Source: an uncultured Candidatus Poseidoniales archaeon
GTDB taxonomy: Archaea; Thermoplasmatota; Poseidoniia; Poseidoniales; Poseidoniaceae
Length of the DNA stretch: 45,896 nt
Assembly (NCBI GenBank): GCA_905182725.1
Contig: CAJJCQ010000015.1
Location: 1-45,896, forward strand
Direction of reading: 5' to 3'
This document shows, in pieces, positions 32,825-41,722 of this stretch. How positions within the stretch are numbered: the first letter of the stretch is position 1; every line of letters starts with the position of its first letter. The position numbers and the translations under genes are program-made. The notes under the pieces are model-generated. The model was not told the DNA's origin and did not search any database. It saw only the letters and a program-made list of their open reading frames with translations.

Positions 32825-34042
32825 TCAGGAATCATTCACAGTGGTCGGTTCTGGAAGAATAGACATGATCTCTTCGCGTGACTGGTCGAGAAACAATTCA
32901 AAATCTTCGAGGTAAGAGTCGCGGGTGGAATTGAAGTTCCTCTCAAAGGAGGCATCGAAGCCAAATTCATCGAGATCTCCATAAAACCCTTCGAGAAAAG
33001 CCGATTCACCTTCATTGTGAATGAGGAAAGCAATGAACCAAGCGCCGACATCATAGACATTTACATCAGATTGGTAGGTCAAATTATCAAGTCGGATATC
33101 TTGAGCTTTGTAACCATCAAGTGAATGATTAAGTTTCCTCTCCATGACTTCACGAAGGTAATTATCGTGAACGCCGGGTTGTTGAGCATACAAGGATTGA
33201 CCCATGAATTCTGCACCACCTTCGGAAAACCAGGGCGTATTTTTACCACCCATTTTGTCATCTCGAAGACAAACATCACGTGAATCATCAGTGCATTTAT
33301 CTTGAATATGTGCATGTTGGTAAATATGGAAATATTCATGCAGCATCACAGGTTTGTAATCTTCTTCATCTGGCCCAGGATACTTTGCTGACATGATGAG
33401 CATGCTGAAATCATATTCAGTATGGGCCTTCATGAAGGTCCCCACTGCTGCGCCGCCTTCTTCAATATATTGAGTGAAAATTTGATAATTGGCATTGGCG
33501 CAATCCCATTCTTCTTTCCAGTTATCATCCAATGCTTTGTGTCGTTCACAGTATTCATCTTCAAGTTCTTCAGCAGCAGAAAGGTTTTCACCAATAATGT
33601 AGATTTCAATTGGCCCGTAATTACCCCAAGCAATGCTGCCAATTTCGTACCATTCCAGCGTCAAGTTAACCGTTTCTTGAGAAACATCAGAGGCGGCAAA
33701 GACTTCAGGGGTAGCGCAGGTTTGTTGCCCCCATTGAACCACTGTCGTCGAACCATCTAGACATTCCACTACACGACCATCCAATTGTTCATCGGACTGG
33801 TTGCCTGCATCATTATCCGAACCATTATCCGCATCATTATCAGAATCGACAATGGAATCGTTTTCTGAGGCATTATCACTCGGGTCATCTAATTCATCAT
33901 CGGAATCGTTTTCTGAGCCATCCTGGGAAGGATTTTCTGAATCGCTCTCTGAATCGTTTGAAGCGTCGAGATCACCAATACAACCTGATAAGCAGCTGAG
34001 TAAAAGAAGCAAAGCAAAAGCGAGGGCATTCAATCTGTTCAT
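32825..34042 (-). CDS. Lipoprotein zinc metallopeptidase (gluzincin-like, HEYFH)
   Basis: 405 residues. Lipoprotein signal with lipobox LSGC (Cys21), then a ~70-residue Asp/Ser/Asn/Glu-rich spacer that would hold the enzyme off the membrane. The catalytic domain contains HEYFH (His235, Glu236, His239) and, about 35 residues later, PWFSEGGAEFMG, whose Glu274 is the likely third zinc ligand, as in gluzincins. Cysteine pairs suggest disulfides outside the cell. GAGGGC just before the ATG at 34042 supports the start. Converges on the TPR gene. Likely a cell-surface peptidase; its exact MEROPS family is not assignable by eye. Confidence 0.82.
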   Translation of the reverse strand: MNRLNALAFALLLLLSCLSGCIGDLDASNDSESDSENPSQDGSENDSDDELDDPSDNASENDSIVDSDNDADNGSDNDAGNQSDEQLDGRVVECLDGSTTVVQWGQQTCATPEVFAASDVSQETVNLTLEWYEIGSIAWGNYGPIEIYIIGENLSAAEELEDEYCERHKALDDNWKEEWDCANANYQIFTQYIEEGGAAVGTFMKAHTEYDFSMLIMSAKYPGPDEEDYKPVMLHEYFHIYQHAHIQDKCTDDSRDVCLRDDKMGGKNTPWFSEGGAEFMGQSLYAQQPGVHDNYLREVMERKLNHSLDGYKAQDIRLDNLTYQSDVNVYDVGAWFIAFLIHNEGESAFLEGFYGDLDEFGFDASFERNFNSTRDSYLEDFELFLDQSREEIMSILPEPTTVNDS

Positions 34043-34138
34043 AGCCCTCGGTCATGGCTCCTGTCCAAAGGTATACCGTTGCAAAACGAGGTATGGCTCA
34101 CACTCTTACTGCTTTTCTCAAAACCGGTGACTTGTGGG

Positions 34139-37100
34139 TCACTGTTGACTTTGAGCATACTGTAACGCATATTGTTGCGCATAGGTTGCTGCGGTTTCCG
34201 CATCGTAGCCCTGTGAAACAAATTGCTGGTAGTATTGCTGGTAAACCGCATTATCCATCGCTGGTGCTGCGGCGGCTGCAACCGGTGCTGCTGCCGCTGG
34301 GGCTGCTGCTGCTGCCTGTGCGGCATACTGTTGGGCATAAGCACGAGCAGTTTCTTCTGGGTAGCCTTGAGCAATTAATTGCTGAACGTATTGTTCTGTT
34401 TGATCCATAACGCCACCGAATCCGGAGGCATCAACTGAGAAGTCTTTGGTATCGTCTTCAGAACCCTTCCGGATAAACAGAAGCGTAAAGAGAACAACGA
34501 CAACCAAAACGAATCCAATCAGAGCAGGAACAAGCAAGCCGTCAATTACGCCTTCTGCGGAGTCATCTCCAGTTGTACTTTGAGGGGCTTTCCATTCACC
34601 ATTTTCAAAGGTCCATTCTCCAGACCATGCACAGTTTCCATCTTCGTCGAGAATCCATTCTCCACCTGCTGCTTCTGCATCGAGATTGGCTTCAACACCC
34701 TGACATGCAGGCAATGAAATATCAATTTGCTTGTAGACAGCATTCCGTTGGTTGAATTCATCTCCTTCGTAGACCTTGATGTAAATCGTCTGAATAAGAG
34801 ATTTATTCGAATAGATGCCATCAAGGGAAAGGGTAAGTGAGAAGGTATCTGAATCACCTAGGTTGACTGCCTTTCGGTAAACATCATCATTTGTTGCCTT
34901 GAACTTATCAGGTCCAGAAGCATTCAATGTGTCAGAGGAAAAAGCAATTTCAACTGTTACGTCGCCTTCTCCACCTTCGTTTCCAGCCAAGATCGTACCG
35001 ATGAGGGTAATGGTCTCGTCTTCAATGCGACATGGTGCTTGAGGGCAATCCTGGTTGACGGAAAGTGAATAGTCGAACACTGGAACTTCGTCGCCGAAAT
35101 CAGCAGGTACAATCTCGAAATACATTTTATGCGTTTCAGAATATTTATCTGCACCATCATAAACAACGAGTTCGATTCGAATCTGCGTGCTTGGAGCAGT
35201 TGGGTCATCACCCTTGACTGTTGCATTACTGAAGGTGTAAGCAAACAATCCATCGCTTGCAGCTGTTTGGCTAAAGGAATGACCTGTAATATCGAAGTCA
35301 TCGTCACCGTACGGAGCATCGAACAGAACTCTCCATTCATAGCGTTCAATTCCACTGCCGTCAAGTGAGTCCTCGTCAGAGGAGTTACTTGCATCAAAGT
35401 AGATGGTAACTGCGCCACTGTCATCAAGAATAATTCGGTTCACGTCCCATTCCTTTCCGAGGATTGTGTTCGTTCCGATGAACTCAACTTGTTCTGCATA
35501 TCCTTCACGCATGTCGATTTCTGCATCGGCAGTTGGTTGGAATGAATCCGCAAACACATCGTTGGTTTCAACGGTTACAGTAATCACTCGGGAATGGCCT
35601 GCTGCATCGTGAAGAATGAGGGTAATATCCCATTGTTCGCCTTGAGCGCACCCTGTTGCTGAAGCAAGGTCAACCTTACAGAATGTCGCCATTGGAGTTG
35701 TGTCGCTGATGTGGTCGGTTCCAGTTGCCATAGTTGCACCAGTCCAAGAGGTTGGACCATCGATGATCCAATCGGTCTCTAGGGCTTCAGACGTTTCGGT
35801 AATGTGGGAGAACGTCAATTCAGCATTACTCTTCATATAAAGTTCGGAATATCCGCCGGTACTTGGGTCATTATCTGGTACGATACCATTGATTGCCAAG
35901 TCGAGGCCGTTACCGAGAACACCGAAACCAGTTGGGTAAGGTGTAACTTGGTAGCTGAGCATGTTTCCAAGAAGGGGTAAGGTTGTACTGTCTGCACGTT
36001 CAGAGTGCGTTGAAACGTCCATGGTTGAAACAATTATTCCACCAGATTGGTAACTGCACACACCAAGAATTGTATTCTTCTGGTCTGCAAGTGTTCCATC
36101 CTGTCGAATAATCCGTTGGAGAGTACCATCTTTCTTCGATTCACTGTCTCCACCACAAACGGATGGAATTGTTTGCACGCTTTGTTTACTGGTATCCATA
36201 ACAGCAAGAGCAACTGTGGAAGACGCATCAAATCCTTGGAAGGCTGCCAAATCTACATTTTCCATCAATGGATGATAGGGGTCTGCGAAATTGGTATTCG
36301 AATAGGTGATGGCATCATCAACAGTGTTCTTTTGTTTGATGAACAAGTCCAATGGTAGTCTACGGGACGTTTCCTCACCATACACTTGGGTTCCTTGAGG
36401 TCCGAGGTGGGCTTGAATAGTACCACCAGCAAACATGAAACCTTCCAAAGTGATCTTGTTCGCAGCAGTTCCCAATTGCTCATAGTATCCTTTGCCACCC
36501 GCATCGCCATCTTTCGCAGCAAGATCCGTTTGCCAAGGTAAAACAATCTTGTCGTAATGAGTAAACCAACCACTCAAAAGGTATGTCTCCCAATCTTTAA
36601 TTTCGAATTCAGTATAGGTCATTCCGAGAATGTTGAGGTCTTCTTTGATCGTTGAAGTTCGGGTTGAGCTATCAGAAAGAATAGCAACGTCGATGTTCTC
36701 TGCAAAGGTTGCATGGAAATATCGAACGTTGCCAGATGGGTTCCCGTTAACAAGTTCAGCATCGAAACTGATGTTGTATTCATGCCCATCCATCCAGCCA
36801 TTCCATGGTGTGAAAGTCACTTCATGACGAGCATTCTCGTTCAAATTTACTGCTGGCCCTGCTGTTGTAGCGTGGACTGTTTGACTGTCGGTCATGTCAT
36901 AGATGTTCATGTTAAAGACATAATCACCAGCAAGAACTCCATTTACTGCATCAAATTCCCAATTGTGGTTCAAAGCACTGTCAATTGGCATTAAACATTC
37001 CAAAGTTTGGTCACTCATGCACTTGAGTTTGTCTGGTTGTAAAAGTGTGATATCGACAGATTCAACATTGAAGATCACAGTCTCTCTGTTATTCGAGACT

Positions 37101-40100
37101 GACAATTCGTTATCATTGAACCAAGTTTTACCAACGGTTGTGTTGTCAAAGATTGTTTCAACATCAATTTTATAGACGCCTGCGAAGAACTCGTGGCTCG
37201 CTACAAAGTCGGTTGAACTTTGGTCAGCATCGACATTGGTACGGGAAATAGTGTAGGAATTATCTTCAATGAAGGTGAATTCCTTAAGAGTAATATTGTT
37301 GAATGCAACACCCTTGAAACCATCATTGATACCGTTTCGTCCATCATCATCTGATTGGAATTCGAAGTTGATATCGACCGTTGAGCCTGCGAGTGAACCG
37401 CATTCATAATCCCAGTCCCCAGGGTCTGTAGAAGAAGTGTTAAGCGTATACAAGTGAGTCAAATCAATACTTGTCGTTTTAACAAGTTTATCGCTGTTGA
37501 AGAACACATTGTAGTTGCCACCTGTACCGTCTTTTGAAGCATCGTCACCGATGTAACTGATTTCTGTGAAGTCAATTGGTTCAGAAGCATTGACGATGTT
37601 ATCACCGTTTTCATCTTCTTGGCAAGTGCCGTCTTCATTGTAATCATTCCATTGGCCCATAACAACGCTGCTGTAAGTTGCACCATCACGTAGGATATCC
37701 AGAGTCATTGCAACATAGTCATTGACATCGACAATGCTGGAACCATCTGAATCGATTCCATAGAACGTATCTGCATAGTATTCGAAGTTAAGTGAAACGA
37801 AGTCACCATTCATAGAAGTCAAATTTACACTAGGAATTGTAAGTGTTTCATTGGCCCAAGCCTCACCGTATCCATTAGCACCCGTATCGCAAGGGTGACC
37901 AAACCAATAAGCATAGTTGTTGAAAATCTTTTCTGGACAAGTCGTTTCACCATAGATTGCACCTTGAGGGTTCTGGCTTTCTTCATGTCGGTATCCATTT
38001 GCGTCAGTTTCGAAGGATTCTTGGCACACGTCTGTTGAACTACCAATACCACAATAGATGTCGGAAGGATTGGCAGAGTAAACAGTTGCTTTGATGTCAA
38101 AGTCTACCTCTGTATTACCCCAGTTATTGGTAGCAACTTCAATGTCAAAGGCACCTTCAGCGTACAATCCACCTGGATTGAAGTATTCGAGGCCTTCAAC
38201 CATAGGATCGTAGAGGTTAAATGGCGTTATATAGCCAATGATTTCATCATTTTGAGATTGTTCGTCCCATGAATTGCCAGTGAGTGTTGCGGAAATACGG
38301 TAGGTTGTATCATTCAACAAATCAGCTGTAATAGAAGAAGTGTATTCTTGTCCAGGGCCAAGGTTGTTGAGTGGTACATTGGCTTGCTGGACCTGTGGGT
38401 TTGCCTCGAAAGCAGTTGTCTGCTTCCAAATACTCAGATTGTCAACTGCATATCCATCACGGCCACTCCATAGGCTTTCGTTATCATCAGAAATCGAACC
38501 TTCAAATCCAGTTCGAAGACGGAATCGGATATCGACGGTCTCACCAGCCCAAGGGCTGAGGTCGAAGGCACCAACGCCTTCTTCTGTGAAGTTATTCCAA
38601 CCATAATAGGTTCCGAATGAATAGACTCCGTAGTAATAAATTCCTTCTGGAGCGCCACCGATAGATTGTTTGTACATTCTGTCCATGTCAAATCCGCCCC
38701 ACATTGATTCACCAGATGCACATGCACCAGCGAGTTGAGCTGTTTGAGGGCAAGACAGGGTAGACCATCCTGTTTCAACACTGCCGATTTCAATCATTGC
38801 AATGTCATCCCAGACATCTCCAGCGAGGTATTGTCCGTTCGCATCCAAACTTCCCAACACACCGTGTCCGAGGTGCTGGAACAGTTCGAGACTCATGAAA
38901 GCACGATCTGAGCCGGTCAAATCGACGTCTTCGAGAACCATTGCATCGTCCCAGTTCCGTCCATATCCAGTCCAAGTGTCTCCACTGGAGTTGGTATCAG
39001 AGTAACCTGCCCACATGAAATCAGTTGGGTTGAGGTAATTCGCTGAAACGTTTGGATCATTGTTTCCATCGGTTGCACCCGTGGAATGGTTGGTTTCTTC
39101 GTGCCAGTATGTTGATTGATCAACGTATTCTTCGTAGGACCACGTACATCCGCTACAGGATGCCTTGTTCTCTGGGGCATCCCAATCCATTTCGTAAACG
39201 GAGGTGTTGGATGAGTTCGCTTGGTCGACAACCTTCAACTCGACGTTGAGGGTCGCTTGTTGACCGTTGAGAATATCCATTCCAGTGTTGGTAACGGTGA
39301 CGTTGATGTCACGAGTTCCTTCGCCGACAACTCCGTAGAATTTGTCAACAGGAGAAATTTCAATTGAAGAGACTGACAAATCTTTGCTGTCCATTTCAAT
39401 GACAGAAATGGTATCGTATTGTCCTTCCCAGCCGAAATTGTCTCTCCAGCCAGAGAATCGCCAATTTGCATGTCCGACCACTAAGTCCTCAGCAGAATTG
39501 CTTGAACCTGCAAGTTGGCCAACATCAACAACATTCGGTCGACGACCTGCAGAATATGACAATGGGCTCAAATGGCCGCCATTACCGTCTGAAAGAGTTA
39601 CCTGGACCGTTGTTGGGAAATTCAAAAAGAATGAGGAAGTTGAACCACCAGCAGAATCGGTCGTGTTTTGCTGATAAGCAATTGTCGGGTTAATGAAATC
39701 AGGTTCTTGGTCACCGTTCAAATCGGTAACTGCAACCTGCCACGAAATGTAAGGGCCGAAGTATGCAAGTGTAGGTGTAGACCAAGTTCCAACAGCAGAA
39801 GAGGTTACATACGTAACATTCTCCAAATTAGCATCGTTGAGTACCATGACGTCAATAACGCCATCGTCATCCATGTCGCCGATATCGAAATTTTCGGATG
39901 TAGGAGTGTTCATGTTAATGACATTCGAGTTCGGAGGAGGGTTGGTTGCACTGAACGTGTAGGTTGCAGGATAGGTGTTGGTTAAACAACTGAATTCGAT
40001 GATGGTCATGTTATCATCATCACCGGGGTTGGTCACTTGACCTGTGCTGTAATCGAGTCCTTGTCCACGTTGTAGCCAAATATCATCGTCAGTACAAGTT

Positions 40101-40846
40101 CCGGAAAGACCCCCAGTTTCTGTTTCGCCCCAGTCTCCAACTTCCAGATTCCGGTAGGTGTTTTGCTGAGAGGACCCCAGTGTGGTGATCATTCCTTGTG
40201 TGTTGCTCGTGATTGGTCCACGGTAGGTAACAACACGCTGTGTTGTAATATCCGCCATTAGATCGAGAACAAATACGTCATCATTACCATCTTGATTTGC
40301 ATCGCCCACAGCTAAGTCCCAAGCGTAGAAGTGGGTGAAACGAGCACCTATGCTCCAAGATTTTTCATTGCATCCACCGTTTTCAATGATGGTGACGTTA
40401 CCCGGTTCACCAGCAGGTGCACCGTTATCATCGGTCTTGAACGGGTTGTTTCGTTGGTAGATGACGATATCCGTGGCTGAGTCGCCGGTGAACTCGCCAA
40501 CTTCGATGAATTGAACATTGGAAAATTCATCCCATTCAGCATTACGGCTGGTGTTCTTTGAAACCCAAACGTCTTGGCGTTCACTAAAATCACCGTTACC
40601 ATCGTTCCAGAGGATACTGATGGTGTGTGTTCCGTCTGTCGCCATAGCCAAATCATTGAAGCCATCACAGTTGAAATCGCCAATAGCCACATCATGCGGG
40701 TCACGGTTAGTTGTGTACGAACGAGCCATGGATGCACTTGCAGTAGAAGCGATTGCAACAGTGGTCGAAAGTAACATCAGCATGACAAGGAACATGCTTA
40801 GGGCGCGGCTCTTGAGGTGGTGGTTCTTGGGAATCATCAACATCAC
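34139..40846 (-). CDS. Giant multidomain surface protein with C-terminal anchor and repeated cytoplasmic tail
   Basis: 2235 residues. A signal peptide (hydrophobic core about 16-40) leads to FG-GAP/VCBS-type repeats (DVAIGDFNCDGFNDLAM and ITVTDLNGDQEPDF-like units, calcium-binding DxDxDG loops), as in integrin-like propellers. Then come CARDB-like beta domains (SVSSIEISP, INVTVTNTGMDI), jelly-roll/MAM-like segments with WSGRDGYAVDNLSIW, a central alpha/beta domain (DVAILSDSSTRTS to LEGFMFAGGTIQAH) resembling glutamine-amidotransferase-like folds, and PKD/cadherin-like modules. A membrane helix lies at about 2103-2124 (LIGFVLVVVVLFTLLF). The ~110-residue tail carries two copies of a QGYxxETAxxYAQQYA motif separated by an Ala/Pro stretch. 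GGAGATGA precedes the ATG. Probably adhesion or surface-layer function. Confidence 0.85.
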   Translation of the reverse strand: MMLMIPKNHHLKSRALSMFLVMLMLLSTTVAIASTASASMARSYTTNRDPHDVAIGDFNCDGFNDLAMATDGTHTISILWNDGNGDFSERQDVWVSKNTSRNAEWDEFSNVQFIEVGEFTGDSATDIVIYQRNNPFKTDDNGAPAGEPGNVTIIENGGCNEKSWSIGARFTHFYAWDLAVGDANQDGNDDVFVLDLMADITTQRVVTYRGPITSNTQGMITTLGSSQQNTYRNLEVGDWGETETGGLSGTCTDDDIWLQRGQGLDYSTGQVTNPGDDDNMTIIEFSCLTNTYPATYTFSATNPPPNSNVINMNTPTSENFDIGDMDDDGVIDVMVLNDANLENVTYVTSSAVGTWSTPTLAYFGPYISWQVAVTDLNGDQEPDFINPTIAYQQNTTDSAGGSTSSFFLNFPTTVQVTLSDGNGGHLSPLSYSAGRRPNVVDVGQLAGSSNSAEDLVVGHANWRFSGWRDNFGWEGQYDTISVIEMDSKDLSVSSIEISPVDKFYGVVGEGTRDINVTVTNTGMDILNGQQATLNVELKVVDQANSSNTSVYEMDWDAPENKASCSGCTWSYEEYVDQSTYWHEETNHSTGATDGNNDPNVSANYLNPTDFMWAGYSDTNSSGDTWTGYGRNWDDAMVLEDVDLTGSDRAFMSLELFQHLGHGVLGSLDANGQYLAGDVWDDIAMIEIGSVETGWSTLSCPQTAQLAGACASGESMWGGFDMDRMYKQSIGGAPEGIYYYGVYSFGTYYGWNNFTEEGVGAFDLSPWAGETVDIRFRLRTGFEGSISDDNESLWSGRDGYAVDNLSIWKQTTAFEANPQVQQANVPLNNLGPGQEYTSSITADLLNDTTYRISATLTGNSWDEQSQNDEIIGYITPFNLYDPMVEGLEYFNPGGLYAEGAFDIEVATNNWGNTEVDFDIKATVYSANPSDIYCGIGSSTDVCQESFETDANGYRHEESQNPQGAIYGETTCPEKIFNNYAYWFGHPCDTGANGYGEAWANETLTIPSVNLTSMNGDFVSLNFEYYADTFYGIDSDGSSIVDVNDYVAMTLDILRDGATYSSVVMGQWNDYNEDGTCQEDENGDNIVNASEPIDFTEISYIGDDASKDGTGGNYNVFFNSDKLVKTTSIDLTHLYTLNTSSTDPGDWDYECGSLAGSTVDINFEFQSDDDGRNGINDGFKGVAFNNITLKEFTFIEDNSYTISRTNVDADQSSTDFVASHEFFAGVYKIDVETIFDNTTVGKTWFNDNELSVSNNRETVIFNVESVDITLLQPDKLKCMSDQTLECLMPIDSALNHNWEFDAVNGVLAGDYVFNMNIYDMTDSQTVHATTAGPAVNLNENARHEVTFTPWNGWMDGHEYNISFDAELVNGNPSGNVRYFHATFAENIDVAILSDSSTRTSTIKEDLNILGMTYTEFEIKDWETYLLSGWFTHYDKIVLPWQTDLAAKDGDAGGKGYYEQLGTAANKITLEGFMFAGGTIQAHLGPQGTQVYGEETSRRLPLDLFIKQKNTVDDAITYSNTNFADPYHPLMENVDLAAFQGFDASSTVALAVMDTSKQSVQTIPSVCGGDSESKKDGTLQRIIRQDGTLADQKNTILGVCSYQSGGIIVSTMDVSTHSERADSTTLPLLGNMLSYQVTPYPTGFGVLGNGLDLAINGIVPDNDPSTGGYSELYMKSNAELTFSHITETSEALETDWIIDGPTSWTGATMATGTDHISDTTPMATFCKVDLASATGCAQGEQWDITLILHDAAGHSRVITVTVETNDVFADSFQPTADAEIDMREGYAEQVEFIGTNTILGKEWDVNRIILDDSGAVTIYFDASNSSDEDSLDGSGIERYEWRVLFDAPYGDDDFDITGHSFSQTAASDGLFAYTFSNATVKGDDPTAPSTQIRIELVVYDGADKYSETHKMYFEIVPADFGDEVPVFDYSLSVNQDCPQAPCRIEDETITLIGTILAGNEGGEGDVTVEIAFSSDTLNASGPDKFKATNDDVYRKAVNLGDSDTFSLTLSLDGIYSNKSLIQTIYIKVYEGDEFNQRNAVYKQIDISLPACQGVEANLDAEAAGGEWILDEDGNCAWSGEWTFENGEWKAPQSTTGDDSAEGVIDGLLVPALIGFVLVVVVLFTLLFIRKGSEDDTKDFSVDASGFGGVMDQTEQYVQQLIAQGYPEETARAYAQQYAAQAAAAAPAAAAPVAAAAAPAMDNAVYQQYYQQFVSQGYDAETAATYAQQYALQYAQSQQ

Positions 40847-40940
40847 TAGTCATCTCCAAACTCTGTTGCACTTTAATTCCTTTGCTTTCTAGTTCTTATG
40901 GCAATAGTCAAAAGGGCCTTGCAGTATTGCGAAAAAGGGC

Positions 40941-40981
40941 TAAAATAAAGAAAAGAACCGTTTTGGAATTCCTTTCGGAAT
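40941..40981 (-). terminator. Hairpin and T-rich terminator downstream of the 40996 gene
   Basis: On the minus strand, 15 bases after the stop, ATTCC-GAAA-GGAAT forms a tetraloop hairpin (40968-40981). It is followed by a T-rich run TTCTTTTCTTTATTTTA (40941-40957). T-rich tracts terminate archaeal transcription. This would separate the upstream gene from the giant surface-protein gene, whose own promoter must lie in 40847-40940. Confidence 0.5.
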
Positions 40982-40995
40982 GAAACTCAATGTTT

Positions 40996-41676
40996 TCAAA
41001 ACTTACCAGCTAACCAACGAGGAGAAGGGCCCCATCCAGTTGCATCTCCACCGTGTACTTTGACAAGTTTTCCAGCAGAGAAAAGTGATTCAAGCCAAAC
41101 CTCGAGTTTGGTCCCTTCCCTGCCACCAAGTCGCTTACTCGCAATTTCTTCGATGTCTTCTGTTTTGAGTGCAGTGATCCCATATTCACGAACGACAAGA
41201 TGGAGTAATTCTCGAAGCCATGCTTCCGCCATTGGATCGATACTCATCGCACCTTGAACAGGTTGAGGTGGGTCCATCTCTTCCAATGTAGCCATTAATT
41301 CAATCGGATCCGGGCGGATTGGTGCTTTGAGACCGAGTAAATCGAGTTCCTCAGCGAGATTCAACTTGCCGATAGGGCGTCGAACAACAGGAATGCGCGA
41401 TGGGTCAGGAGTTGGACCCATGTCTGCTGGTTTTTTATTCATAGGAGCATCGTTGTTTGAGTCCCGCTCCTCTTCGGCTGGCATTTCAATACCGGAAGTA
41501 TTGGTTGCCTGAACTCCGATTGCGATTGGCATAGTCCATCCTACGCCTTCTAATCCGAGTTCTTCAACTCGTTGCTGCACCCATTGAGATTCGCCCTCAA
41601 GCAGAACTTGAACATCGTGTTCATCTGAACGGAAACGATAACGCACTGGTCCCCGTAGTTCAGCCATTAGTCTCAT
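40996..41676 (-). CDS. Protein of unknown function with helical C-terminal domain
   Basis: About 227 residues, no signal or membrane span. An N-terminal ~60-residue domain (ELRGPVRYRFRSDEHDVQVLLEGE, WVQQRVEELGL) appears alpha/beta. A Pro/Asn/Asp-rich linker (about 70-120) and a C-terminal domain follow; the latter has AWLRELLHLVVREYGITALKTEDIEEIASKRLGG (residues ~150-185) and a strand-rich end, a winged-helix-like pattern. The start is uncertain. ATGs at 41676 and 41667 both lie after the end of acnA; the longest frame to 41769 would overlap acnA by 47 bases. Possibly co-transcribed with acnA. Family not recognised. Confidence 0.68.
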   Translation of the reverse strand: MRLMAELRGPVRYRFRSDEHDVQVLLEGESQWVQQRVEELGLEGVGWTMPIAIGVQATNTSGIEMPAEEERDSNNDAPMNKKPADMGPTPDPSRIPVVRRPIGKLNLAEELDLLGLKAPIRPDPIELMATLEEMDPPQPVQGAMSIDPMAEAWLRELLHLVVREYGITALKTEDIEEIASKRLGGREGTKLEVWLESLFSAGKLVKVHGGDATGWGPSPRWLAGKF

Positions 41677-41722
41677 TCCATTTTGCAAAAGGTAATCAAG
41701 TTGACGCCGGCTGCATTTCAAT

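Noticed and set aside
34127-34142. GTGAC...GTCAC hairpin at the end of the giant surface-protein gene
   Set aside because: Five-pair stem overlapping the stop codon, with only a four-T run afterwards; insufficient for a terminator call.
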